NCBI GenBank assembly: GCA_964512645.1
Contig: CAZEJS010000003.1
Span: forward strand, 62,001-126,000
Length of the DNA: 64,000 bases
DNA from: CAZEJS01 sp964512645
GTDB lineage: Bacteria; Actinomycetota; Geothermincolia; Fen-727; Anoxymicrobiaceae
Direction of reading: 5' to 3'
Positions 24,601 to 33,806 of the stretch are shown here, in pieces. Under the pieces are notes generated by a model. The model saw only the letters and a program-made list of their open reading frames with translations. It did no database searches and was not told where the DNA came from. The first letter of the stretch is position 1, and each line of letters starts with the position of its first letter. The position numbers were made by a program, and so were the translations under genes.

Positions 24601-25042
24601 CGGACATTTCGTGAGCATATTTTCGACGCTGTTCCCCAACGGGGCCGCGGAACTCCGGCTGACCGACCCTGACGACCTGCTCAATTCCGGGGTGGAGATA
24701 ATGGCCCAGCCCGAGGGCAAGCGACTGCGCCGCATCTCCCTGCTATCCGGCGGAGAGACCTCGATGACCGCGCTTGCGTTCTTCTTCGCGCTGTTTCGGG
24801 TGCGGCCCAGCCCCTTCTACTTCCTCGACGAGGTGGAGGCTGCGCTCGACGACGTGAACCTCCACAGGTTTCTCGACCTGGTGCGGGAGTTCAAGGGTTC
24901 TTCGCAGCTCGTCCTGATCACCCACCAGAAGCGCTCCATGGAGATCGCGGACGTGTTGTACGGCATCACGATGCAGGACGACGGGATGTCCAGGGTGCTT
25001 TCCCAGAGAATGGAAGATGCCGGCGAGAGGGTGGCATCCTGA
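21608..25042 (+). CDS. smc: Chromosome segregation SMC protein
   Basis: 1144-residue condensin ATPase. N-terminal FLRSLTIKGFKSFARKT with Walker A GPNGSGKSN (about 32-40), two long coiled coils, a hinge near 505-640 (GGLGGMLVDSLEIDEG, GYLGPWLYGVIARD), and the C-terminal ABC signature LLSGGETSMTALAF with Walker B FYFLDEVEAALDD. TTG start after a G-run. A TAGAAT at 21554 overlapping the ROK stop codon may be its -10. The stop overlaps the ftsY ATG (TGATG). Confidence 0.96.
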   Translation: MFLRSLTIKGFKSFARKTVLEFEPGVTIVVGPNGSGKSNIADAVMWVLGEQSPTSLRGNRMEDVIFSGSNSLRPVNMAEVSLTLDNANNDFPLDYSEVTITRNVVRGGDSEYRLNNTPCRLLDIQELLSDAGVGRTLNSVISQGNLDDVLTCRPEERRDYIEEAGGLLKYRKRREKAIRRLARMDDEILRTNDVVREVNRQLRPLRRQAGRLEEYQVIARELSRARLRLDVARLRVMRGEWQEHEERQAERSRKLDELDGGIARLGSEASSLEASQAAWRSREAELRSGLYRLVSLHERLKAMMGLWEEKTRRVLEEDASLPPPDPSELESLAASVAEYERRRRELADRLESLEAGEGERTARFAVLNGALNETVRKRAALEARAEVIEAAALAGDADHRERARELVAERERLALALEETRPELASLEAGYLEATSDLDGAVGELESLQSRRVDVMNRLRETDRKQAGLVATLDILTRLETETWSQANTSAALVADDPTGGGLGGMLVDSLEIDEGRETAICGYLGPWLYGVIARDTEAVVTAIGHLKKKGLGQGLFFRHGGERPDRAAPAPVEGALPARDVVRAPHWFSDALDVLLEGAYLVEDLAAAVEFAGKYPALKFLTPDGDAITGGTLVKGGSSVVSEAEKDLTAGRRRGLEEALALAREELDELELEQAGTALAIQDASEAVQAARGRKNAARDALDETRSQAASLEAGIAALEAGAPVGAGPVAGTRPEGEEEEELAGLIAAARTEEEELRAELERGAGSMRAAAAELQEVSSELTAVERRLEIARIRERDLKSRGGGAAGRVSGTMPEPDELAMLVALHERLTDVLDRAREKARRELDAGVLAEKDAAESLRGLRSRMGELQAGHEALRDHMHEEDLARAELKVKVEQLVDGITDEHKVPLEFALKQYPEGEPVEELEQEVEALAARMEQIGPVNPEAIIERESLEQRHAFLKEQMDDIDKARGQLKRVIKQVDDEIQQKFRETLELVNGHFVSIFSTLFPNGAAELRLTDPDDLLNSGVEIMAQPEGKRLRRISLLSGGETSMTALAFFFALFRVRPSPFYFLDEVEAALDDVNLHRFLDLVREFKGSSQLVLITHQKRSMEIADVLYGITMQDDGMSRVLSQRMEDAGERVAS

Positions 25043-26304
25043 TGGCGAAGGGCAAGAAACGCCTGAAGGAACCCAGGGAACGCAGGCGTGACCGCAAATC
25101 GCGAAAGGACGCCGAGCTCGAAACCGAAGGGGCGGCCCCGCCGGGGGCGGAGGGGCCGGAGGAACCGGAGATATTCGAGGATCCAGGGACCCGTACGAGC
25201 GGGGGTGCGGCCCCGCCGGGGCCGGTCTGCGGGCCGGACCGCTCCGGCGTGTCCGACGAGGACGCGGCCGGCGGACAGCCTCCCGTCGGAAGCCCTGCCC
25301 CGGTCGCGGGCGGCGAGGTCCCGCTTGACGCTCCGGATGCCTGCGAGGCTGAGGAGGCCGAGCCCGGGGACGAAGAGGAGCCGGGGACCGGTACCGGGGA
25401 GGGGGCCGAGGGAAAGAAGCTCCGCAAGGGCATGTTCCGCTCTCGGAGGGTCCTTTCCAGGCCGTTCGTCAGGGCGGCGACGCGCAAAGTCATCGACCCC
25501 GGGTTCTGGGTGGAGGCCGAGGAGGCCCTCGTAGCCGCGGACGCCGGGGTGTCCTGTTCCGTGTCAATCGTCGAAGCGGCCCGGGAGAGGATACTCTCCG
25601 AGGGGATCCGCGACATCGAGGGCCTCAAGCGGGCTTTCCGCGAGGAGGTGGCGGGTACGCTGCGCTCCTTCGGGCAGCGGCCGCCGATGCCCGACGTGCG
25701 TCCTCACGTCATTTTCGTGGTCGGGGTAAACGGCGTCGGCAAGACCACGACCACGGCCAAGATAGGCAACCTCTACAAGGGCAACGGCCTCAAGGTGTTG
25801 TTCGCCGCCGCGGACACGTTCCGGGCGGCGGGTATCGAGCAGATGGAGATGTGGGCGAAGAGGATCGGCGCGCCCGTCGTGCGCCACAAGACCGGCGGCG
25901 ATCCGGCGGCGGTCGTCTTCGACGCCCTGGAGTCCGCGAAGGCGAGGGGAATCGATGTCGTGCTGGTCGATACCGCCGGCCGCCTGCACACCAAGAAGAA
26001 CCTTATGGACGAGCTCAACAAGATGTGGCGGGTTGCCGAGCGCCAGGTGGCCGAACCCCCCGAGTCCATTCTGGTAATCGACGCCACTACCGGGCAGAAC
26101 GGCGTGACCCAGGCCCGGATGTTCGGCGAGGCAATGGAGATCGGCTCGATCGCGCTGACCAAGATGGACGGGAGCGCCAAGGGCGGCGTCGTGCTCGCGA
26201 TAGGCAGCGAGCTCGGGATCCCCGTGTCCTACATCGGCATAGGCGAGGGCGTCGCCGACCTCCGACCGTTCGACCCCGACGACTACGCCCGCGCCCTCTT
26301 CTGA
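25042..26304 (+). CDS. ftsY: Signal recognition particle receptor FtsY
   Basis: 420 residues. Acidic, Pro/Gly-rich N-terminal region (about 1-130) for membrane association, then the N and G domains: GVNGVGKTTTTAKIG (P-loop), AADTFRAAGIEQ, DTAGRLHTKKNLMDEL, TKMDGSAKGG and YIGIGEGVADLRPFD. GTPase that docks SRP-ribosome complexes at the membrane together with Ffh (28621). Translationally coupled to smc. Confidence 0.96.
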   Translation: MAKGKKRLKEPRERRRDRKSRKDAELETEGAAPPGAEGPEEPEIFEDPGTRTSGGAAPPGPVCGPDRSGVSDEDAAGGQPPVGSPAPVAGGEVPLDAPDACEAEEAEPGDEEEPGTGTGEGAEGKKLRKGMFRSRRVLSRPFVRAATRKVIDPGFWVEAEEALVAADAGVSCSVSIVEAARERILSEGIRDIEGLKRAFREEVAGTLRSFGQRPPMPDVRPHVIFVVGVNGVGKTTTTAKIGNLYKGNGLKVLFAAADTFRAAGIEQMEMWAKRIGAPVVRHKTGGDPAAVVFDALESAKARGIDVVLVDTAGRLHTKKNLMDELNKMWRVAERQVAEPPESILVIDATTGQNGVTQARMFGEAMEIGSIALTKMDGSAKGGVVLAIGSELGIPVSYIGIGEGVADLRPFDPDDYARALF

Positions 26305-26416
26305 TATCATCCCGGGTAGGCGTCGTTCGCTTTCCACTTTTTCGTTTCGCTTTTTTATCGAGGCGGGCGACTTCGGTAGGCAAGTCGGAGCGTCCGCTCG
26401 CGCCGGAGAGGCTCAA

Positions 26417-27433
26417 ATGCGCTACGAACTGAGGTTCTGGGAGGAGTCGCTGACTCCCGTGGACATCGCCAGGAAAGGGCTGCCTTACCTCCAGGCTTAC
26501 AGGGCCGGAGTGGCGGCCGCTGTGTACCCGACATCACTCACCCGCAGGAACGCCAACGCCATCAGGAAACTCAAGGAAGCCGGTGTCGAGGTAGCGCTCT
26601 GGCCGTTGATGGAGAAGGAGCACGGTTATTTCCCCGGCGAGCGCAACGCTCCCGGCTACGCCGCTTTCGTGCGGTTCATACTCGATTGGGCGGAGAAGAA
26701 CCGCGCGCTCCCCGACATCATTGCGATCGACCTCGAGATGCCCGTCCAGCAGATCACCAGAGTCGTCTCCGCGAAGAACCCGTGGTTGAAACTTCTTGGA
26801 ATCTACACCTCGGCTCGGGAGAACCTCGACCGCGAGCGCTATTACAGGGCCAAAGCCAGGCTGGCCGACCTCAACTCGGAGATCCAGGACCGGGGGGTGA
26901 GGACGCTTGCCGCCGTAGTCCCATGGGTTGGCCTCGAACTGGAGACGGAACACGAACTCCTTCAGGACATGACCGAGACGCCCGCATCCGGCATCGGCTG
27001 GGACATCATCAGCCCGATGCTCTACGTAAGCATGCTGGAAGGGATGTCAAGCGGCGCAATCACCCGCAAGGACGCCAACTGGCTGGTGTACGACAGCTGT
27101 CGGAAGCTCAGGGACAAGTTCGGCGGTCGGACAGGCGTCTCGCTGGGCTTGACCGGCGGGGGAGTGCTGGAGAGTGAGCCTGTCTTCGGATCTCCGGCGC
27201 AGCTGCTCACCGGGATTGAAGCCGCCCTGGCGGCGGGGGTCCGCGACATCACCATATACAGCCTCGAGGGCATCCTGTCCCGGGACGACCCCGGAGAGTG
27301 GTTCGAGGCCATCAGGCGGGCCAGGGCCAGCGTTCCCGAGCGCTCGCGGAAGGTAGCTGACGGCCTGGCGGCCGCGCGGAGGATATACCCTCGCATCGCC
27401 AGGCTGGTGGACTGGTACCGCCGCCCTCCCTGA
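26417..27433 (+). CDS. Protein of unknown function, possible TIM barrel
   Basis: 338 residues, not recognised. Alternating strands and helices with acidic residues after strands (LPDIIAIDLEMPVQQI, IGWDIISPMLYVSML, GVRDITIYSLEG) look like a glycosidase-type TIM barrel; YLQAYRAGVAAAVYP and EVALWPLMEKEHGYFP could be the first strands. Candidate catalytic acids are in IDLEM and YSLEG, but this is inference from pattern only. No signal peptide, so cytosolic. 112 bp after ftsY; a TGATATCAT at the ftsY stop may be its -10. Convergent with the LUD gene. Confidence 0.6.
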   Translation: MRYELRFWEESLTPVDIARKGLPYLQAYRAGVAAAVYPTSLTRRNANAIRKLKEAGVEVALWPLMEKEHGYFPGERNAPGYAAFVRFILDWAEKNRALPDIIAIDLEMPVQQITRVVSAKNPWLKLLGIYTSARENLDRERYYRAKARLADLNSEIQDRGVRTLAAVVPWVGLELETEHELLQDMTETPASGIGWDIISPMLYVSMLEGMSSGAITRKDANWLVYDSCRKLRDKFGGRTGVSLGLTGGGVLESEPVFGSPAQLLTGIEAALAAGVRDITIYSLEGILSRDDPGEWFEAIRRARASVPERSRKVADGLAAARRIYPRIARLVDWYRRPP

Positions 27434-27440
27434 GGGGCCG

Positions 27441-28091
27441 TCAGAAACCCAGGGGCTCGGCCACGAGGAAGACCTTCAGGTCGGTCCACATCGGCTTGAG
27501 GCTGATGATCGTGGTGACGCGGCAGATGTTGCCGGGATCGCGGCAGTCCACGCAGTGGCCGTGTTTCACGCAGGCGGTGTCCATGCCCAGCCGCCTGGCG
27601 TTGGCCGGGGCCGCGACATCTTTTATGCGCTTGAAAGCCTCCTCGCGGTCCGTGACTATTTTATTGACCCCCGCGAGCACTATCACGGTGTCGGGCCCGA
27701 ACACCATGCCACTTACGCGGTTGCCTATGCCATCGGTGTTCACAAGCTCGCCTTCGAGGGTTACGGCGTTGCTGGAGCAGACGAAGTACGGGCACGAGAC
27801 CGCCTCCCGGCGCGCCGCCGTGCTCCTATCACGGTCCATGCCGGGCGCGTGGCAGACGATCCTGTCTCCGCGCGACGCCAGCGCTTCCAGGAGGCCTGTC
27901 TCCCGTACGGTCACCGACCCTCCCGCTCCCACGAGGGAGCCCCCGGGGATCAGGTCCAGCACCGCCCTCACCGCCGCCCCGGCCGTGGAGAACCACCTGG
28001 CGTCGAACCACCCCTTCTTGAGCGCTTTCACCGCCGCCTCGCACCTGGCCTCCTGGTGGCCCTTTCGCACTTCGTCGAACGATTCCGGCAT
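27441..28091 (-). CDS. LUD-domain protein (LutC/YkgG-like)
   Basis: 216 residues of the LUD (DUF162) family: LVGAGGSVTVRETGLLEAL, SSNAVTLEGELVNTDGIGNRVSGMVFG and KIVTDREEAFKRIKDVAAP are typical. The C-terminal CVDCRDPGNICRVTTII carries the conserved Cys group of the longer stand-alone LUD proteins. Family members take part in lactate utilisation with iron-sulfur partners, but no lutA or lutB is nearby, so the substrate is unknown. The ATG at 28091 has GAGGAGG about 9 bases upstream. Confidence 0.85.
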   Translation of the reverse strand: MPESFDEVRKGHQEARCEAAVKALKKGWFDARWFSTAGAAVRAVLDLIPGGSLVGAGGSVTVRETGLLEALASRGDRIVCHAPGMDRDRSTAARREAVSCPYFVCSSNAVTLEGELVNTDGIGNRVSGMVFGPDTVIVLAGVNKIVTDREEAFKRIKDVAAPANARRLGMDTACVKHGHCVDCRDPGNICRVTTIISLKPMWTDLKVFLVAEPLGF

Positions 28092-28126
28092 TCTCCAAGC
28101 CTCCTCGCGTCGTTTGCGGGAACAGT

Positions 28127-28135
28127 ATGATAGCA
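28127..28135 (-). promoter_or_regulatory. Extended -10 promoter of the LUD gene
   Basis: Minus strand TGCTATCAT, ending 35 bases before the ATG; no clear -35. Another instance of the window's TGnTAnnnT motif. Confidence 0.5.
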
Positions 28136-28201
28136 CCATCCGCGGGGCCCGCCGCTCCGCTTGCCCGGTCTGCTTTCCGAAAAATAGCCCCGAACAGCCA
28201 T

Positions 28202-28231
28202 TTGACCGCCCGCTGCGCGCAAAGGTATATT
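28202..28231 (+). promoter_or_regulatory. Promoter of the DUF5679 gene
   Basis: TTGACC (28202-28207), 18-bp spacer, TATATT (28226-28231). The best -35/-10 pair in the window by consensus. The -10 lies inside an inverted repeat (28216-28237), a typical repressor arrangement. Confidence 0.65.
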
Positions 28232-28237
28232 TGCGCG
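28216..28237. promoter_or_regulatory. Operator-like inverted repeat over the -10
   Basis: CGCGCAAA-GGTATA-TTTGCGCG: perfect 8-bp arms centred on the -10 of the DUF5679 promoter. The position suggests binding by a dimeric regulator that blocks RNA polymerase. It could also fold as an RNA hairpin only if transcription starts upstream. Confidence 0.55.
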
Positions 28238-28300
28238 AACGTCCAAAGCTCGTACGTACGGAACCTGGAGGGTGGACCGGTTCGGCCACAAGGAGGCGAA

Positions 28301-28447
28301 ATGGCTGAAGCTTACTGTGTGAAGTGCAAGGAGAAGAGGGAGATCCAAGATCCCGAGGAAGTCATCATGAAGAACAAGATGAAGGCCATGAAAGGTACCT
28401 GCCCCAAGTGTGGTACCAAGGTCTTCAAGATCGTCGGCAAGGCGTGA
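28301..28447 (+). CDS. DUF5679 zinc-ribbon small protein
   Basis: 48 residues: AYCVKCKEKREI at the start and GTCPKCGTKVFKIVG at the end give two CxxC pairs of a zinc ribbon, with a basic helix (VIMKNKMKAMK) between. Matches the short DUF5679 family found in Actinobacteria and other phyla, function unknown. It has its own promoter with an operator-like repeat and its own terminator. A GGAGG-like AAGGAGG lies upstream. Confidence 0.85.
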   Translation: MAEAYCVKCKEKREIQDPEEVIMKNKMKAMKGTCPKCGTKVFKIVGKA

Positions 28448-28467
28448 TCGCTCGCCGGCGGGAGATT

Positions 28468-28499
28468 AAGGCCCGGGCCGCGCGGCGCGGGCCTTTTTT
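28468..28499 (+). terminator. Rho-independent terminator after the DUF5679 gene
   Basis: AAGGCCCG (28468-28475) pairs with CGGGCCTT (28488-28495) around a GC-rich loop, followed by TTTTTT. 20 bases after the stop codon. Confidence 0.85.
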
Positions 28500-28580
28500 G
28501 TTGCCGTGTTCCGGCGGCTTCCGGCCGCGCGGCGTTCCGGCCGCGGGCGGCCCGGCCCGCGTGAAGGACCGGTGCTCAAA

Positions 28581-28589
28581 TGGTACAAT
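28581..28589 (+). promoter_or_regulatory. Extended -10 promoter of ffh
   Basis: TGGTACAAT, 31 bases before the ffh ATG. No -35 resemblance at 17 bp (GTGAAG). Confidence 0.5.
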
Positions 28590-28620
28590 CCGTTACTCGA
28601 CCGACTGACGGGAGGACGCG

Positions 28621-29955
<1,335 letters not shown>

Positions 29956-29988
29956 AAACGGCCGGAGGCGGTGCCCCGCGCCGCGTTC

Positions 29989-29997
29989 TGTTAGAAT
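29989..29997 (+). promoter_or_regulatory. Extended -10 promoter of rpsP
   Basis: TGTTAGAAT in the 65-bp gap after ffh, 23 bases before the rpsP start and just upstream of its SD. No -35 match. Confidence 0.5.
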
Positions 29998-30020
29998 AGA
30001 CGCGATCCAAAGGAGGCGTA

Positions 30021-30287
30021 TTGGTCAAGATTAGACTGCGCAGGACGGGAAAGAAGAAGCAGCCGAGCTACCGCATAGTGGTGGCGGACTCGCGAATGCC
30101 CCGCGACGGGCGCTACATCGAGTCACTGGGCTACTACGACCCGAAGACGGAGCCGTCGACCGTTGAGCTCGACGGCGACCGCGCGCTCTACTGGCTGGGC
30201 CAGGGCGCGCAGCCTTCCCGCCAGGTCCAGAACCTGATGAAGATCAAGGGCGTCTGGGAGCAGTTCGAGGCTTCCAGGAAGAAATAG
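30021..30287 (+). CDS. rpsP: 30S ribosomal protein S16
   Basis: 88-residue S16: VKIRLRRTGKKKQPSYRIVVADSRMPRDGRYIESLG is the conserved N-terminal half, followed by LYWLGQGAQPSRQVQNLM. TTG start with AAAGGAGG 4 bases upstream. First gene of rpsP-khpA-rimM-trmD. Confidence 0.97.
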   Translation: MVKIRLRRTGKKKQPSYRIVVADSRMPRDGRYIESLGYYDPKTEPSTVELDGDRALYWLGQGAQPSRQVQNLMKIKGVWEQFEASRKK

Positions 30288-30323
30288 CCGGGCGGCGGAA
30301 CAGGCGGTACTGGAGGCTCCAAC

Positions 30324-30554
30324 ATGAAAGACCTTCTCGAATACCTTGCCAGGGCACTGGTCGACAACCCGGACGACGTCCAGGTCGAAGTAATAGAGGG
30401 CGAGCGCTCGGTGATACTGCAGCTCAAGGTCAATCCTGAAGACATAGGAAAGGTCATAGGAAAGCAGGGAAGGATCGCCCAGGCGTTGCGAACGGTGGTC
30501 AAGGCCGCGGCGACCAAGCAGGGCAAGAACGCGATAGTCGAGATACTGGATTGA
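30324..30554 (+). CDS. khpA: KH-domain RNA-binding protein KhpA
   Basis: 76 residues; a single KH domain with the GxxG loop IGKVIGKQGRIAQALRTVV. RNA-binding protein, in Gram-positives forming a complex with KhpB and affecting RNA stability and cell elongation. Sits between rpsP and rimM as usual. Its TGA overlaps the rimM TTG by 3 bases. Confidence 0.94.
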   Translation: MKDLLEYLARALVDNPDDVQVEVIEGERSVILQLKVNPEDIGKVIGKQGRIAQALRTVVKAAATKQGKNAIVEILD

Positions 30555-31090
30555 GCGAAGACAGACCTTCGATCGGGGGCGAAGAGCTCCTGGCAGTCGG
30601 AAAGGTACTGAGGCCCCACGGCATCCGTGGGGCCCTTGTCGTTGAGCCGATGACCGACTGGCCGGAGCGGTTCTCGAAAGGGGCGAGACTGTTGCTGGAG
30701 AGGACTCCCGGGCGGCTCGAGGAAGTGACCGTAGCCTCGGGGGCGACACACAAAGGGCGCATCCTCCTCGCCCTCGAGGGGGTCTGCGACAGGAACGGGT
30801 CCGAAGCGCTTCGCGGGTGCCACCTGTTCATCCACCCCCGTGACGCATTTTCTCTGGGGGAAGGCGAGTACTGGGTCCACGAGCTGGTCGGCCTCGAGGT
30901 CGAGGACCTGGGGGGAGAAGAGCTGGGCCTGGTCGCCGACGTCCTGTGCCGGCGGGCCCAGGACCTGCTGACGGTGAGGAGGGAGGACGGGACCGAATTC
31001 GGCATCCCGTTCGTCGAACGGTTCGTCAAGGAAGTGGACGTGGAGCGCGGTGTGGTGAAGGTAGAACTGCCCGAGGGGATGGGACCGTGA
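30551..31090 (+). CDS. rimM: Ribosome maturation factor RimM
   Basis: 179 residues. N-terminal beta barrel ([26 protein letters not shown]) and C-terminal PRC-barrel ([32 protein letters not shown]). Helps assemble the 30S head with S19. TTG start overlaps the khpA stop, and its own TGA overlaps the trmD GTG, so three genes are translationally coupled. Confidence 0.95.
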   Translation: MSEDRPSIGGEELLAVGKVLRPHGIRGALVVEPMTDWPERFSKGARLLLERTPGRLEEVTVASGATHKGRILLALEGVCDRNGSEALRGCHLFIHPRDAFSLGEGEYWVHELVGLEVEDLGGEELGLVADVLCRRAQDLLTVRREDGTEFGIPFVERFVKEVDVERGVVKVELPEGMGP

Positions 31091-31782
31091 CCTTCGAGGC
31101 GCACGTCTTCTGTACGCTGCCGGAGATACTGGCTTCCCCTCTGGAGGCCGGCGTGCTCAGGATCGCCAGGGAAGCCGGGGCGGTGGACGTTAGAGTGCAC
31201 GACCTTCGCGCGCTTTCTCCCGACCCGCACCACAAGGTCGACGACAGCCCGTACGGCGGCGGTCCGGGGATGGTCCTGCGCGTGGACGTCGTAGCGCACG
31301 CGCTCGAGGTCATCTTCGGCGCGCCTTCCGAGACCCTGAAAGACCGTTTCCCGGTCGTGCTCCTGACTCCCCAGGGCAGGAGGTTCGACCAGCAGGCGGC
31401 AAGCGAGCTGGCCGGATGTGACACCATAGCACTTATCTGCGGCCGCTACGAGGGCGTCGACGAGCGGGTGCGCCGGCACATCGCCGGCCTGGAAATATCG
31501 CTCGGGGATTTTGTGCTCTCCGGGGGAGAGATAGCCGCCGCGGTGGTGCTCGAAGCCGTGGCCAGACTGCTTCCCGGGGCGCTGGGCAACGCCGAAAGCC
31601 TGGAGCAGGAATCGTTCACCTCCGGACGCCTGGAGTACCCACAGTACACCCGCCCGGCCGAGTTCAGAGGCTGGGAAGTACCCGACGTCCTGGCAAGCGG
31701 CGACCACGGCCGCATAGCCGCCTGGCGCCGGGAGCAGTCACTCGAACGCACGCGCCGGCGGCGCCCCGACCTCCTCGAGTGA
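31087..31782 (+). CDS. trmD: tRNA (guanine-37-N1) methyltransferase TrmD
   Basis: 231-residue SPOUT methyltransferase. Seen: [42 protein letters not shown], the knot [13 protein letters not shown] and [11 protein letters not shown]. Makes m1G37, which prevents frameshifting. GTG start overlapping the rimM stop (GTGA). An N-terminal F-E-A-H-V-F start replaces the usual MxxxxxTLFPE. Confidence 0.95.
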   Translation: MTFEAHVFCTLPEILASPLEAGVLRIAREAGAVDVRVHDLRALSPDPHHKVDDSPYGGGPGMVLRVDVVAHALEVIFGAPSETLKDRFPVVLLTPQGRRFDQQAASELAGCDTIALICGRYEGVDERVRRHIAGLEISLGDFVLSGGEIAAAVVLEAVARLLPGALGNAESLEQESFTSGRLEYPQYTRPAEFRGWEVPDVLASGDHGRIAAWRREQSLERTRRRRPDLLE

Positions 31783-32414
31783 TGAACGGGGGAAAGAGCG
31801 TGCCTTCGGGGGGGAAGCGGACCACCAGGCAGTTGATCTTCAGGATCGCCGCCATAATGGCGATCGCGGTCGCGGCGTCGATCCTCGTCCGTGCGTTCGC
31901 AGTTAGTTCATTCGCGGTCACATCGTCCTCGATGAGCCCCACCCTACAACCGGGAGACCGCCTTCTCGCGGATCGGCTGACCTACTTTTTCAGAAAGCCG
32001 AAGCGCGGCGACATAGTAGTCTTCAGGTGCCCGCCCCGCGGGTCGCGCTCCCTGGAAACGACCAACCCCCTGTACTGGCCGTTCGAGAGGGTGGGCGAGC
32101 TCCTGCTCCTGGCGCACAACACCGGCTCCCGGCCGTACGTGAAAAGGGTGATCGCCGTGGAAGGGGAGACCGTCCGCGTCAGGAAGGGCAGGTTGTATAT
32201 AGACGGCAGGCTCGTCCCGGAGCCTTACGCCGTGGCCGACCATTCAGATTACGGTCCATGCCGCGTCCCGGAAGGCGCCATCTTCGTGATGGGCGATAAC
32301 CGTCCCGACTCGCGCGACAGCCGCTCCATCGGCTCGGTGCCGCTCCGGAGCATCATAGGACGCGCCTTCTTCCGTTTCTGGCCGCCGTCCAGCGTTGGCA
32401 GGCCGCGGGGCTGA
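31782..32414 (+). CDS. lepB: Signal peptidase I (first copy)
   Basis: 210 residues. One N-terminal membrane helix (about 19-41), then SSSMSPTL with catalytic Ser50, GDIVVFRCPP, and YVKRVIAVEGE with catalytic Lys121; the later MGDNRPDSRDSRSIG box is complete. Cleaves signal peptides at the outer face of the membrane. ATG overlaps the trmD stop (TGATG); a GTG at 31779 is the alternative. Lacks the long N-terminal tail of the second copy at 32914. Confidence 0.93.
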   Translation: MNGGKSVPSGGKRTTRQLIFRIAAIMAIAVAASILVRAFAVSSFAVTSSSMSPTLQPGDRLLADRLTYFFRKPKRGDIVVFRCPPRGSRSLETTNPLYWPFERVGELLLLAHNTGSRPYVKRVIAVEGETVRVRKGRLYIDGRLVPEPYAVADHSDYGPCRVPEGAIFVMGDNRPDSRDSRSIGSVPLRSIIGRAFFRFWPPSSVGRPRG

Positions 32415-32470
32415 ACCCTCCGCGGCGCGCGGCGGTCTCATCCGGCTCGTTTCCTCGCGCCGTTCTCTTC

Positions 32471-32479
32471 TGTTATAGT
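32471..32479 (+). promoter_or_regulatory. Extended -10 promoter of rplS
   Basis: TGTTATAGT, 39 bases before the rplS ATG, in the 104-bp gap after lepB; no -35 match. Confidence 0.5.
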
Positions 32480-32518
32480 TGTTCGAGTCTTTTGCGGGCG
32501 TGGATCCAGGAGTAGACA

Positions 32519-32893
32519 ATGAAAGAGATAGAGACCATCGAAAGAGGGCAGATGCGGGACGACATCATCCCCTTCCAGCCCGGCGACACGATAAAGGTGA
32601 CCATCGAGATCAAGGAAGCGAGCGGCGCCGGAGAGAAACGGAGCGTCCGCACGCGCACCCAGGCGTTCCAGGGGCTGGTCATCAGGCGCCAGGGGTCCGG
32701 CGCCCGCGAGACCTTCACCGTCCGCAAGATCTCTTTCGGCGTGGGCGTCGAGCGCACTTTCCCCGTCCACTCGCCCGTCATCAGGGACATCACGATGGTC
32801 CAGGAGGGCGACGTCAGGCGCGCCAAGCTCTACTACATACGCGACAAGGTCGGCAAGGCCGCGCGCGTCAAGAAGAAGAAGTTCACCAGCTGA
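32519..32893 (+). CDS. rplS: 50S ribosomal protein L19
   Basis: 124 residues: [54 protein letters not shown] and [19 protein letters not shown] cover the conserved L19 core. Located between two signal peptidase genes, the usual neighbourhood of trmD-rplS-lepB-rnhB. Confidence 0.97.
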   Translation: MKEIETIERGQMRDDIIPFQPGDTIKVTIEIKEASGAGEKRSVRTRTQAFQGLVIRRQGSGARETFTVRKISFGVGVERTFPVHSPVIRDITMVQEGDVRRAKLYYIRDKVGKAARVKKKKFTS

Positions 32894-32913
32894 CGGGAGC
32901 GATGGCTCGATAG

Positions 32914-33753
32914 ATGGCAGCAGACACCCCGAACGGTCCCGCCGGGGAAGACCGCTCGAGCGAGCAGGAATCCCGGGCATGTCCGCGCGCGGGGGCTCCT
33001 CCCGCGGAGCCCGGCCCACCCGGGCCCGCCGAATACGGGGTCGAGCCTGTACCGGCAGATATCCAGGAACCTGTTGACACCGCATTACCCCTCGACGCCA
33101 CGCCGCCGGCCGGCGCCGCGGAGACCGCCGGCAAGGAAGGGAAGCGCGCCGACGGCAGGATAACGTTCTGGCAGGGTGTCCGGGAGGTCGTGCTGATCCT
33201 GCTCCTGGCCGCCCTGGTTGCCATCATCGTCCAGTCCTTCTTCTTCCGGGCGTTCCTCATCCCGTCCTCTTCGATGGAGCCGACGCTGATGGTGGGGGAC
33301 AGGGTGCTCGTGGACAGGGTGACCTACTACTTCCGCGAACCCCGCAGGGGAGATGTCGTCGTCTGGAGATACCCGCCGAACGACACCACGTCGCTGACGA
33401 CCAGAAATCCGTTTTACTGGCCGTTCCAGCAGATAGGCGAAACGCTCCACCTCACGCACGGAGGCGCGAGCCCTTACGTCAAGCGTATCATCGCGACCGA
33501 GGGCGAGACCTTCAGGATCAGGGAAGGGCAGGTGTACATCAACGGCAAACCTGTCAACGAGCCGTACATCGCCAGGGACTCCAGCGACTTCGGACCGGTG
33601 AAGGTCCCGAAGGGCACTTTCTACGGCCTCGGAGACAACCGGCCGAACTCGCGTGACAGCAGGTTTTTCGGCCCGATCCCTTACAGGGCGATAATAGGAA
33701 GGGTTTGCCTGATATGGTGGCCGCCGAGCCGGTTCGGAAAACCGAACGGTTAG
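32914..33753 (+). CDS. lepB: Signal peptidase I (second copy, long N-terminal tail)
   Basis: 279 residues. A Pro/Glu-rich cytosolic tail (1-78) precedes one membrane helix (about 90-112). Catalytic SSSMEPTL (Ser120) and YVKRIIATEGE (Lys190), then GDNRPNSRDSRFFG. Very similar to the first copy from the helix onward (RVTYYFREPRRGDVVVWRYPP), so a tandem paralogue pair flanks rplS. The SD GGGAG (32895-32899) serves a 3-codon ORF (ATG GCT CGA TAG at 32902) that ends directly at this ATG, so translation may restart here. Confidence 0.92.
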   Translation: MAADTPNGPAGEDRSSEQESRACPRAGAPPAEPGPPGPAEYGVEPVPADIQEPVDTALPLDATPPAGAAETAGKEGKRADGRITFWQGVREVVLILLLAALVAIIVQSFFFRAFLIPSSSMEPTLMVGDRVLVDRVTYYFREPRRGDVVVWRYPPNDTTSLTTRNPFYWPFQQIGETLHLTHGGASPYVKRIIATEGETFRIREGQVYINGKPVNEPYIARDSSDFGPVKVPKGTFYGLGDNRPNSRDSRFFGPIPYRAIIGRVCLIWWPPSRFGKPNG

Positions 33754-33806
33754 CCCCGGCCGGCGCGCCGGGCCGTCCTCGCTCCGGGGAGGTCGATACC
33801 CTCAAC

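Noticed and set aside
22469..24607. 712-codon open frame antisense to smc
   Set aside because: SMC motifs on the + strand are decisive; the antisense translation has no domain.
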